Part shown: positions 1 through 6,234 of the stretch, in pieces
Numbering within the stretch: the first letter of the stretch is position 1
Layout: every line of letters starts with the position of its first letter
Origin: Flavicella sp042091695
Lineage (GTDB): Bacteria; Bacteroidota; Bacteroidia; Flavobacteriales; Flavobacteriaceae
Length of the DNA stretch: 8,471 nucleotides
Assembly: GCA_042091695.1 (NCBI GenBank)
Contig: JBELHA010000069.1
Location: forward strand, 1-8,471
Reading direction: 5' to 3'
Notes under the pieces: generated by a model
Databases searched by the model: none
Told to the model about the DNA's origin: nothing
What the model saw: the letters and a program-made list of their open reading frames with translations, nothing else
Position numbers and translations under genes: made by a program

Positions 1-4
1 TTAC

Positions 5-964
5 TTAGTTTTTAACTACTTTAAAAGTACCTTCAACACCTCCAACAACGGCTTTAGCTACATAGACACCAGCTGTCAAGTTAGCAACATCAATTGAAGC
101 ACTCTTAGCAGCAACCACAACTGACTTTACCAATTGACCTGTCAAGCTATACAAAGCAACCGATTGAATATTTTCAGAAGCACTTACTTGCAATACATCG
201 TTTGCAGGATTTGGATATGCGCTGAATCCGTATGCTAGTAAATCATCAATCGAAGCCGAATCTTCATCTTTTGTCATCGAAATTTCAGCAATTAACAAAT
301 CGTCGTCAGTATTTGATCCTGCTTTTGGTCTTCTAACCTGAATCACAACACCTTCATGATAGTTAGCTGTTCCAGTATTAGCATTTCCATCAGTACCATT
401 CGAACCAGTATCTGAACCAACAGGTAATGAAGCAGGAGTTGTAAACCCGAATTCAAAAGTTTTGTAAGCATCTGTAAGCTCAGTTGCTGGTATTTGTACA
501 TTGTTACCTGCTAGCACCAATGCACCTCCATCAGCTACAGAAAGTCCTGGCACAGTAGTTGTCAAGTTGTCAATATTCCTGAAAGAAAACTCAATAGCAT
601 TAGCATTAGCACCAGATGTACCTCTCTTACGTACACGAAATTTTACTGTATAGTTTTTCCCTGCTTCCAAAGCATCTCCGGCAGTTGACTGGTTTGAGAT
701 TGTTTGACGAATGTTAGGAGTTTTGTTGGTAACACTAATTAATACTGCCCCTTCAGCACCATCTTGTTCAGTTGTAACACCTCCACAATAGTACCATGAA
801 CCATCATCTGACACGACTTTAGCTCTTTCTGGTTTATCAGTATGTGCTTCACCTGACATACAGCTTGAAACTGCTGCTGCACCTTCGAAATCTGAATTTT
901 GAATTAACTGTGCTTGTGCTGTATAAGAAATTACTGCACTTAAAATAAGTAATGTTTTTTTCAT
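5..964 (-). CDS. T9SS type A sorting domain protein with CBM-like domain
   Basis: Secreted 319-residue protein. Residues 1-18 form a Sec signal peptide (MKK, hydrophobic core, AQA|Q cut). Residues 19 to about 232 form one beta-rich domain opening with QLIQNSDFEG, a start common in CBM4/9-like carbohydrate-binding folds. Residues 247-319 are the T9SS type A sorting domain, with YPNP at 250-253, LTGQ, AGVY and terminal KVVKN. The domain has two cysteines (35 and 60) that could form a disulfide; the other proteins here have one or none. A Gly/Asn/Asp-rich stretch at 184-198 could be a metal-binding loop. A DSA triplet at 235-237, in the linker before the sorting domain, fits the Bacteroidota O-glycosylation motif D(S/T)(A/I/L/V/M/T). 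It should cross the inner membrane by Sec and the outer membrane by T9SS. No catalytic motif is seen and the ligand is unknown. It is separated from the upstream gene by a hairpin terminator, and a TACATTTG box precedes it. It is the most divergent member of the array. Confidence 0.93.
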   Translation of the reverse strand: MKKTLLILSAVISYTAQAQLIQNSDFEGAAAVSSCMSGEAHTDKPERAKVVSDDGSWYYCGGVTTEQDGAEGAVLISVTNKTPNIRQTISNQSTAGDALEAGKNYTVKFRVRKRGTSGANANAIEFSFRNIDNLTTTVPGLSVADGGALVLAGNNVQIPATELTDAYKTFEFGFTTPASLPVGSDTGSNGTDGNANTGTANYHEGVVIQVRRPKAGSNTDDDLLIAEISMTKDEDSASIDDLLAYGFSAYPNPANDVLQVSASENIQSVALYSLTGQLVKSVVVAAKSASIDVANLTAGVYVAKAVVGGVEGTFKVVKN

Positions 965-1006
965 TTTGATTTAAAGTTTTGTTGTTAGTTTTTTATTTTA
1001 ATTCAA

Positions 1007-1014
1007 CAAATGTA
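1007..1014 (-). promoter_or_regulatory. Putative -7 box (TACATTTG) of the gene ending at 5
   Basis: On the minus strand this reads TACATTTG, an exact match to the Bacteroidota/Flavobacterium -7 consensus TAnnTTTG. It would start transcription near position 1000, giving a leader of about 35 nt before the ATG at 964. No TTG lies at the usual 17-23 nt upstream distance, so the call rests on the -7 box alone. Confidence 0.45.
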
Positions 1015-1106
1015 TACCCCTAAAGCAAATAAAAATTGTACATATTGCACAAATACTAGTACAAATATCACTCAAAAACATATTTAAGTGCGCAATCTAA
1101 AAAAAA

Positions 1107-1133
1107 ATGCCATTTCAAAATTTGAAATGGCAT
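1107..1133 (-). terminator. Rho-independent terminator after the gene 1156-1974
   Basis: A perfect 13-bp inverted repeat (1107-1119 with 1121-1133, one central base) lies 22 bp past the stop codon at 1156. On the minus strand it is followed by a U-run (A at 1100-1106). It separates the two leftmost genes of the array. The A-run on its other side (1136-1155) makes it look partly bidirectional, but no plus-strand gene is present. Confidence 0.85.
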
Positions 1134-1135
1134 CT

Positions 1136-1155
1136 AAAAAAAAAAAAAAAAAAAA
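1136..1155. repeat. Homopolymer tract of 20 A
   Basis: Twenty consecutive A residues on the plus strand (T on the coding strand) run directly from the TAA stop of the gene 1156-1974 to its terminator hairpin. Being outside the reading frame, length changes would not alter the protein, but they would alter the spacing between stop codon and terminator. Such tracts slip in replication and sequencing, so the exact length is uncertain. Confidence 0.9.
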
Positions 1156-1974
1156 TTACTCAACAAGAATTGTACGAGTATGATTACCGCTTTCTGTGAT
1201 GACGTTTAAAACATACAAACCACTTGGCAAATCGGACAGATTTAGAGCCACTGAGTTACTTTCTACTGATTTGTGTTTGACAGTAACACCTAGAGAGTTG
1301 ATCAATCGAAGTGATTGAATATTTGATTTCGCCTCAACATGAAGCATTGCATTTGTAGGATTTGGGAAAACACTTATTAATTTGGCTAAAGTATTGCCGT
1401 CAGTAGCAGTAGCACTTGACATATAAATATTATCAACATACATGACATCGGCACCAGAACTTCTTTGTAAACAAATAATATACTCATCAGTTGATGCAGG
1501 TGTAAATTTTGTAGTAAAAGTTTGTGAACTCGTATTAGTAGGTGTTATCTTCCATTTATTATTTGCATCAATAACACCATCGACATCAACTGCCATACCG
1601 GGTTCACCATTAGAGCCGTCTATAACTATGTTTCCAGGATCTTTGACAAAAAAAACTAAAATAGGTTTTGTAACTTCATTAGGATCATCCTCTATCCACG
1701 CATCAAAACTAATCGTATACTCAACATCTTGCGTCAATGCAACTTTTTGACGCAATGTCGGGCCTTTGTTACTAGTGTACTTTGCCGCTCCATTGACCAA
1801 CTCTAAATAACCTGAAGCCCACCAAAACCCTGTGTTTTTATCCCCTTTTTGAGAATTTGGTCTAATTTGATTTGTTCCAGTTTTTAAATCAACGGCATCT
1901 ATACCATTGTCTACTAGTTGCGCATTTGCAATGATTGAGAAAATCATCATAGAAATAATTGTAATTTTTTTCAT
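1156..1974 (-). CDS. T9SS type A sorting domain protein with CBM4/9-like domain
   Basis: Secreted 272-residue protein. The signal peptide is residues 1-18 (cut ANA|Q). Residues 19 to about 190 form a jelly-roll-like domain with exposed-type aromatics (GFWWASG at 49-55, W93, W141), a strand reading VEYTISFDAW, and the closing MYVDNIYMS strand (178-186) typical of CBM4/9-like modules. One cysteine lies at 168. The sorting domain is residues 200-272, with FPNP (203-206) in place of YPNP, LINSLG, LPSGLYVLNV and terminal TILVE. Inferred role: non-catalytic binding of a glycan or surface polymer. The gene follows 2049-2903 after 74 bp with no clear terminator or TAnnTTTG box in the gap, so it may be read through from that gene. 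Its own terminator lies at 1107-1133. It resembles the other array members clearly only in the signal peptide and the tail. Confidence 0.93.
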   Translation of the reverse strand: MKKITIISMMIFSIIANAQLVDNGIDAVDLKTGTNQIRPNSQKGDKNTGFWWASGYLELVNGAAKYTSNKGPTLRQKVALTQDVEYTISFDAWIEDDPNEVTKPILVFFVKDPGNIVIDGSNGEPGMAVDVDGVIDANNKWKITPTNTSSQTFTTKFTPASTDEYIICLQRSSGADVMYVDNIYMSSATATDGNTLAKLISVFPNPTNAMLHVEAKSNIQSLRLINSLGVTVKHKSVESNSVALNLSDLPSGLYVLNVITESGNHTRTILVE

Positions 1975-2048
1975 ATTATATTTTTTAAAATTAATAAATC
2001 GTGTAATAATTCAATCGCTTTCTGAGAACAAACAAATAATTGTTGTAG

Positions 2049-2903
2049 TTACTTAATTATAATTTTATGAGTACTAGATTTGGTATCTGATATTAAATTA
2101 AGCACATAAAAACCATCCGGAACTTCCCCCACTTTAAGTTGATTGTTGGCTCCTGATAAAATCCCAGAGGCTAAAATTTTTCCTTGGGAGTTTATTAAAA
2201 AAGCAGAGAAAATTTCTGTATTTGTATCTACATGTATAATATCTGAAACTGGATTTGGATAAACTTTAGAAGTTGCGCTACTCGATAAATTTGTCGTCAT
2301 CGTAGTTTTTTCCACAATGGAAAAATTATCTAAATTAAAAACTCCTGGAGTTGTCATTTTACCAACTGAAACAGCGGAATAAACTTGTGACCCATCAAAA
2401 CTAATTGGCACATTGAAATCAAAAGAATAGGTTTGCCACGTTGAACTTACATCTGATTTTTTAATTTTGAATCGCACATTTGTAGCTACCACCTGCCCAC
2501 CAGAAACAGCATCAGCAAGCAAACCTCCATTAGAATTATCATTCAAAGCAATTGTCATAAAATCAGGTCCTGACTTGCTATTCACAAAAATATCCTTTGA
2601 CTCACCACTTTCTTTCTTTACGTCGAAACTCACTACATAATCACCAGCAGTATAGTTTTCTCTTATCACAAAATTTGATGGCTTGCTAGCATTTGGTAGC
2701 AATTTACCGTAACCATTTTCGGTAGTTACCGTTGCACTAGCCCCATTCCATGTATACCATTTATTGTTGTGTGAATTATCTACATTCGAAACTTCAGGTA
2801 TGGCTGCTGGAGTATTTGCAAAATCATTGTCTATAATTTGAGCATGTGATGACATACCTGATAGGAATACCATTGATAAAATAAACAGTTTTGAGAACTT
2901 CAT
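2049..2903 (-). CDS. T9SS type A sorting domain protein, divergent relative of the WYTW subfamily
   Basis: Secreted 284-residue protein. The signal peptide is residues 1-21 (cut SSHA|Q). The central domain (22 to about 200) shares a series of landmarks with the proteins at 4583-5413, 6235-6834 and 7239-8072: NNKWYTW (46-52), TTENGYGKL, AGDYVVSF (86-93), MTIALNDNSNGGLL (116-129), FKIKKSDV where they have FRIPAS, and the closing FNLDNFSI strand (189-196). It is therefore the same domain subfamily at greater distance. The sorting domain is 212-284, with YPNP at 215-218 and terminal KIIIK. There are no cysteines and no catalytic signature. A terminator belonging to a fossil gene lies upstream at 3000-3026, so its promoter should fall within 2904-2999, where I find no TAnnTTTG match. 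No terminator is visible between it and the next gene. The ligand is unknown. Confidence 0.93.
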   Translation of the reverse strand: MKFSKLFILSMVFLSGMSSHAQIIDNDFANTPAAIPEVSNVDNSHNNKWYTWNGASATVTTENGYGKLLPNASKPSNFVIRENYTAGDYVVSFDVKKESGESKDIFVNSKSGPDFMTIALNDNSNGGLLADAVSGGQVVATNVRFKIKKSDVSSTWQTYSFDFNVPISFDGSQVYSAVSVGKMTTPGVFNLDNFSIVEKTTMTTNLSSSATSKVYPNPVSDIIHVDTNTEIFSAFLINSQGKILASGILSGANNQLKVGEVPDGFYVLNLISDTKSSTHKIIIK

Positions 2904-2999
2904 ATGATTTAATTTTTATTGATTTATTAAATATATAAAACACAAAAAAAATGAACCATAAACTATCGACCAACAACGTAAATGCTTAGATAAAAACAA

Positions 3000-3026
3000 A
3001 AAAACCTCTACAATGTAGAGGTTTTT
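3000..3026 (-). terminator. Perfect terminator hairpin of a lost gene
   Basis: A 12-bp perfect stem (3000-3011 with 3015-3026) with a 3-nt loop is followed on the minus strand by a U-run. It lies 22 bp past the stop codon of the fossil sorting domain at 3049-3260, the normal distance for a gene end. It still separates the genes at 3452-4372 and 2049-2903. Confidence 0.85.
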
Positions 3027-3048
3027 CAATTCGTTATAGTTTAACCAA

Positions 3049-3260
3049 CTATTCTATAAGAACTTTTTGAGAAATGGACACTTCTACTGTAACTATGCAT
3101 ACACATAAATACCTTATGGCAATGAAGCAACATCATTTAATGAACTGTCAAAATCAGCAGTAACTGTTTGATAAATAAGCTATTGGGTTTTAAACCTCCC
3201 TGAACAGTTACATCTTATAAATAAATTGTACAATCTGTTGGATTTTCATCCTTTTTAACT
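3049..3260 (-). pseudogene. Fossil T9SS sorting domain, gene body lost
   Basis: On the minus strand the region just before 3049 reads ...LCVCIVTVEVSISQKVLIE and then TAG, clearly the end of a sorting domain (compare GVYILTVVAGGKSSAQKVLVD at the right edge of the window). Reading on, GCAGTAACTG-like plus-strand sequence near 3154-3163 matches the loop coding for the TVTA-type strand. At 3239-3250 another frame reads DENP followed by TD, matching YPNPTD. The distance from that motif to the stop (202 nt) equals that of an intact domain to within 2 nt, so the whole domain is present with frameshifts. From about 3260 to the next terminator at 3400 I see nothing recognisable. The binding domain and start are gone. 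The intact terminator at 3000-3026 shows that a real gene once ended here. Confidence 0.75.
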
Positions 3261-3399
3261 TTACGTTTTAGCTTAGCAGATACCATACCTGTTAGTTCAG
3301 TTGTCATTTAAGGTAAACTTAAATAAGGAAGCACCTGACATAATAAATAGCGAAGAACATATAAAATATCCTAACTCATTGAAAGTTAAAGCAAACAAA

Positions 3400-3428
3400 A
3401 AAGCCTCAAACATAATAGTTGAGGCTTT
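3400..3428 (-). terminator. Rho-independent terminator after the gene 3452-4372
   Basis: A 10-bp perfect stem (3400-3409 with 3419-3428, core GCCTCAA/TTGAGGC) with a 9-nt loop is followed on the minus strand by U-rich sequence. It lies 24 bp past the stop codon at 3452. Its core sequence is shared with other terminators in the window. Confidence 0.85.
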
Positions 3429-3451
3429 ATATTGTAAATACAGTATTTAGA

Positions 3452-4372
3452 TTAGTTTACTACGACCTTTTTAGCAGCCGTAACATCATTAGAATCTACC
3501 AATAGAATGTATACACCTCTTGGCAAGCTTGACACATCCAATACTCCATTTGAAGCACTGAAAGCTGCACTAACATTTTGTCCCAAAGCATTCAAAACAG
3601 AAACTGAGTCCACTCCATTTGGAGCCGATACAAGAACAACATCAGAAGCTGGATTTGGATATACTTTCAAACCTTCAATAATATTATCAGCGATAGATAA
3701 GTTATTTGTTTTGTCTGAATCATACACTAAAGAAAAATTATCAAAAGAAAATGAACCTGCAGATATCAAGTTTTTAACCGCATTGAATTTAAAGCCATAG
3801 TAACCCGGAGCATCAAAATGAATGTCAAATGTCACAGCTCCATTCGCAACATCAGGAGAATACCCAGTACTAGTGTACGTACCTGCTTCAGAAGCAAAAA
3901 TACCAGCTACTTTATTACCTGCAACTTTTACGTCATCTTTAAAGAAGTTAAACTGTAATTTATTGTTGACCGTTTCTCCATCTACCATTTTTGTACCTAC
4001 TACTGCATCAGCAGAAAGGGATACATCCACTGAAAATGTATAAACACCAACTGTTTCTACCTGTACATTTTGATGCAATCCATTTACTTTCGAATTAGAA
4101 CCAGCAATACGGCTTATCTTACCATCTTCAATAGTAAAAGGCACATTGTCACCTTTAGCTGCATCTTGTTTAGATGCTGCAGAATTTTGATACCAAACTC
4201 CTAGGTAGTTTGGACCAGGGATGTTGTAACTATTTACAGCATCATCTTTTACTTCTCTCAATTTGATATCAGCAGTAGTTAATCCCGTTAGTGCTCCATC
4301 AGAAAATAAGTTTGTCTGTCCAAAAGACAAGGCAGTCACAAATAAAGTTAATAATAATGTAATTTTTTTCAT
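3452..4372 (-). CDS. T9SS type A sorting domain protein with CBM-like domain
   Basis: Secreted 306-residue protein. The signal peptide is residues 1-18 (MKKITLLLTLF..., cut SFG|Q). Residues 19 to about 218 form one beta-rich domain with GVWYQNS (58-64), GVYTFSVDVSLS (109-120), a long Lys/Asp-containing middle, YYGFKFN and the closing FSFDNFSLV strand (208-216). The sorting domain is residues 235-306, with YPNP (238-241), VLNALGQ, LPRGVYILLV and terminal KKVVVN. There are no cysteines. The closing strand and the tail resemble the WYTW proteins next to it, but WYTW itself and the NSNGG motif are absent, so it is a separate branch. It has its own terminator (3400-3428), and the terminator of the preceding gene is at 4535-4559, so it is probably monocistronic. 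I find no TAnnTTTG box upstream. It is predicted to be exported by T9SS and to bind rather than cleave its ligand. Confidence 0.93.
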   Translation of the reverse strand: MKKITLLLTLFVTALSFGQTNLFSDGALTGLTTADIKLREVKDDAVNSYNIPGPNYLGVWYQNSAASKQDAAKGDNVPFTIEDGKISRIAGSNSKVNGLHQNVQVETVGVYTFSVDVSLSADAVVGTKMVDGETVNNKLQFNFFKDDVKVAGNKVAGIFASEAGTYTSTGYSPDVANGAVTFDIHFDAPGYYGFKFNAVKNLISAGSFSFDNFSLVYDSDKTNNLSIADNIIEGLKVYPNPASDVVLVSAPNGVDSVSVLNALGQNVSAAFSASNGVLDVSSLPRGVYILLVDSNDVTAAKKVVVN

Positions 4373-4453
4373 AATTGATTGTTTAATGTTTGCTTAAAAA
4401 TATTAATTGAAAACATCAAACGATAACAATAAACTCACAAGTAATGACATACC

Positions 4454-4475
4454 TGTAACACAAAAAATTGTTACA
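4454..4475. promoter_or_regulatory. Inverted repeat upstream of the gene 3452-4372
   Basis: A perfect 7-bp inverted repeat, TGTAACA (4454-4460) and TGTTACA (4469-4475), with an 8-nt A/T-rich spacer lies about 80-100 bp upstream of the ATG at 4372. It could be an operator or a leader hairpin. There is no T-run, so it is not a good terminator. In A/T-rich sequence a repeat of this size can occur by chance. Confidence 0.25.
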
Positions 4476-4534
4476 CTAATGATACAACACTCTTTATGAA
4501 ATAAATACTAAAACAAACCCCCTAAGAAAAAAAA

Positions 4535-4559
4535 AGCCCCAAACCATAGGCTTGGGGCT
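4535..4559 (-). terminator. Rho-independent terminator after the gene 4583-5413
   Basis: An 8-bp perfect GC-rich stem (4535-4542 with 4552-4559, AGCCCCAA/TTGGGGCT) with a 9-nt loop is followed on the minus strand by nine U (A at 4527-4535). It lies 24 bp past the stop codon at 4583. The stem resembles those at 3400 and 8279. Confidence 0.88.
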
Positions 4560-4582
4560 AGACATAAATTGAATACAATATG

Positions 4583-5413
4583 CTATTGAACAAAAACTTT
4601 TTGAGCAGATGATTTTCCACCAGCTACAACCGTCAAGATATATACACCATTTGTCAATGCAGAAACATCGACAGAAGCTCCATTAAAAGGTGCAGTAACT
4701 GCTTGTCCTAGAGCGTTTACCAAAGAAACAGACTCTATAGATGTAGCAGCAGACACATATACAACATCAGTTGCAGGGTTAGGGTAAATAGTTAAGGATG
4801 CGTCAAGGTTGTTTTCGTTACTTGCAGTAGCTGCACTAACTGTGAAATTATCAAAATGAAAATCACCACCATTCTTATCTATCGCATGTGAAAACATAAT
4901 TACTTTTCCGTCAGAGGCATTAGCAATTGTAGTATTGAAAGAAAAGGTTTTTTCAACTCCTAATTCGAATTGACTAGCAGGAATTCTAAACTTTTGATAT
5001 GTAACATTAGCTTGATTATCAGTAGCAGTCTGTAGTACACCTCCATTCGAGTTAGAATTTAACGCAACATCTTGGTATGAAAAAGTCTCTGAACTATTAT
5101 CTCTAACAAAAACAGTAAAAACCCTTTTAGTTCCAGACACCCACTTAAAACTAAAACTAACAACGTATTCACCTGTAGCAAGTGGATTTTTAATATTCAA
5201 AATAGATTGTGTAGTTTCTGGAGGACTCATAACTGCGTGACCATTTTCAGTATCGATGGTAACATAGTCAACTTTTGTGGACCATGTATACCATTCATTA
5301 TTTCCAGCGGAACTTGGCACAGCTGATTCCGTAATGTTTGAAAAGTCATTGGAAAATTGAGCGAATGACATTGAACTAATAAATAATGTCATAATAAATG
5401 TAATTTTTTTCAT
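4583..5413 (-). CDS. T9SS type A sorting domain protein, WYTW subfamily
   Basis: Secreted 276-residue protein. I chose the ATG at 5413 over the in-frame ATGs at 5491, 5488 and 5446. It opens a proper signal peptide (MKKITFIMTLFISSMSFA|Q, residues 1-18), as in the paralogs, and the promoter box at 5464-5471 puts the transcript start downstream of the two outer ATGs. The binding-type domain (19 to about 197) carries FSNDFS, NNEWYTWSTKVDY (38-50), GEYVVSFSFKWVSGTKRVF (81-99), DVALNSNSNGGVL, KFRIPAS and FHFDNFTV (185-192). The sorting domain is residues 207-276, with YPNP (210-213), LVNALGQ, TNGVYILTV and terminal QKVFVQ. There are no cysteines. Its first 199 residues align without gaps to the truncated protein at 6235-6834, at about 80% identity by hand count. 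It overlaps the left end of the ~1.4-kb tandem repeat. Family function is unknown. Confidence 0.93.
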   Translation of the reverse strand: MKKITFIMTLFISSMSFAQFSNDFSNITESAVPSSAGNNEWYTWSTKVDYVTIDTENGHAVMSPPETTQSILNIKNPLATGEYVVSFSFKWVSGTKRVFTVFVRDNSSETFSYQDVALNSNSNGGVLQTATDNQANVTYQKFRIPASQFELGVEKTFSFNTTIANASDGKVIMFSHAIDKNGGDFHFDNFTVSAATASNENNLDASLTIYPNPATDVVYVSAATSIESVSLVNALGQAVTAPFNGASVDVSALTNGVYILTVVAGGKSSAQKVFVQ

Positions 5414-5463
5414 AATGTAAAGTTTGATTAAATTTTGTTGAAACATCCATTTTGAATGTAACA

Positions 5464-5492
5464 CAAAAATAATAACACAATTAGGCATCAAA
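5464..5492 (-). promoter_or_regulatory. Promoter of the gene 4583-5413
   Basis: The minus strand has TTTG (5489-5492), 17 nt, then TATTTTTG (5464-5471), matching the Bacteroidota -33/-7 pattern with a spacer at the short end of the range. Transcription would start near 5457, leaving a leader of about 44 nt. This supports the ATG at 5413 as the true start. The aligned sequence in repeat copy B, upstream of the truncated gene, has lost the -7 box. Confidence 0.6.
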
Positions 5493-5635
5493 ATAACACA
5501 TACGTATCAAAAAGTATAAAAATACTGTAGAACTTGTAAAAAAAGTAACAAAACAGCGATAACAATACAGAAATCACAATGAACACCTAAAAACACAAAT
5601 TTAAAGGTTTTCATAGTAACTATATTAAATAACAA

Positions 5636-5757
5636 CACGTCTACAAGAACTTATTGAGAAGAATATTATACACTAAAGGAACAGTTAAAATACATGCCTT
5701 CTGTCAATACAGCAATAGCAATAAAATACGATTGAAAGGCGCAGTAAAATAATTAGT
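5636..5757 (-). pseudogene. Fossil sorting-domain fragment in spacer, copy A
   Basis: The plus-strand sequence GTCTACAAGAAC (5639-5650), ACAGTTAAAATACATGCC (5681-5698) and ATTGAAAGGCGCAGTA (5731-5746) matches, in order and spacing, the 3' end of intact genes here (GTCTACAAGTAC, ACAGTTAAAATGTATACACC and ATTGAAAGGAGCAGCAAC at 8333-8450). It encodes the last 40 or so residues of a sorting domain, with a stop in place of a conserved Lys codon and no recognisable stop at the expected end. The rest of that gene is missing. The next element upstream is the terminator at 5774-5800. It predates the tandem duplication, since the same fossil lies at the same place in copy B. Between 5472 and 5635 I see no other feature. 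Confidence 0.65.
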
Positions 5758-5773
5758 TATATCACAACAACAA

Positions 5774-5800
5774 AAACCTCAAACACAAGGTTTGAGGTTT
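5774..5800 (-). terminator. Terminator after the sorting-domain remnant 5831-6234
   Basis: An 11-bp perfect stem (5774-5784 with 5790-5800, core AAACCTCAAAC) with a 5-nt loop is followed on the minus strand by a short U-run. It lies 30 bp past the stop at 5831. It corresponds to the terminator at 7185-7211 in repeat copy B and would still end transcripts of the truncated gene at 6235-6834. Confidence 0.8.
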
Positions 5801-5830
5801 ATCTAAGTAATTAAAATACTGTAACAACTA

Positions 5831-6234
5831 CTATACAACAGCTTTTTGAATAGATGAGTTACCTCCAACTACAACAGTTAAGATGTATAAACCGTTTGAG
5901 GATCCAGAAACATTTATAAAAAGTACCATTGAAATGAGCAGCAACCCCTTGTCCAAAACAATTTATTAAATAAACTACTTCAATTGTTTCAGGGGTAAAA
6001 ATGTAATGTGTATCCGATACGGGGTTAGGGTACTTTTAATGAAGCGTCAAATAGGTTAGTAGCACTTGCAGTAACTCTATTGACTGCGAAATTATCAGAA
6101 AGAAAACACCACCATCTTTATCTATCGTATTTGAAAACACAATCGCTTTTCCATCAAATCCACAGGCAATTCTAGCATTGAAAAATGTTTTTACACCCTC
6201 TAATTCAAGTGTAACAGATGGAATTCAATACTTT
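5831..6234 (-). pseudogene. Frameshifted 3' remnant of a WYTW-subfamily gene
   Basis: This is the 3' half of a gene closely related to 7239-8072, covering the end of the binding domain and the whole sorting domain. From the stop TAG (5831-5833) it reads GNSSIQKAVV at the C-terminus, against GNSSTQKVVVE in the intact paralog. Against that paralog I count a 1-nt insertion near 5918, a 2-nt loss just after the PNP codons near 6030, a 1-nt loss near 6092 and a 3-nt loss near 6190. It therefore cannot be read through. A second TAG follows at 5828-5830. It abuts the stop codon of the truncated gene at 6235, and its first 150 or so transcribed bases repeat the domain end that the truncated gene also encodes. 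This is the signature of the duplication junction, not of a simple nonsense mutation. Confidence 0.85.

Noticed and set aside
1442..1750. 102-codon plus-strand open frame
   Set aside because: It is fully antisense to the secreted protein gene at 1156-1974, has no promoter and resembles no protein I know. It is a shadow frame.
1975..2048. A terminator between 2049-2903 and 1156-1974
   Set aside because: The only self-complementary sequence (AACAA...TTGTT near 2030-2045) is a weak A/T stem without a U-run, so no terminator is called.
3300..3400. A fossil binding domain upstream of the sorting-domain ghost at 3049-3260
   Set aside because: I looked for the closing DNF strand and the WYTW or NSNGG motifs on the minus strand in this stretch and found none.
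3507..4043. Two plus-strand open frames of 97 and 73 codons
   Set aside because: Both lie antisense inside the gene 3452-4372, whose signal peptide, domain and sorting domain are all intact.
5414..5491. N-terminal extension to an earlier ATG for the gene 4583-5413
   Set aside because: The extension would bury the signal peptide 26 residues in, covers the likely promoter, and is not shared by more distant paralogs. The same reasoning rejects the longer starts at 6867 and 8138.
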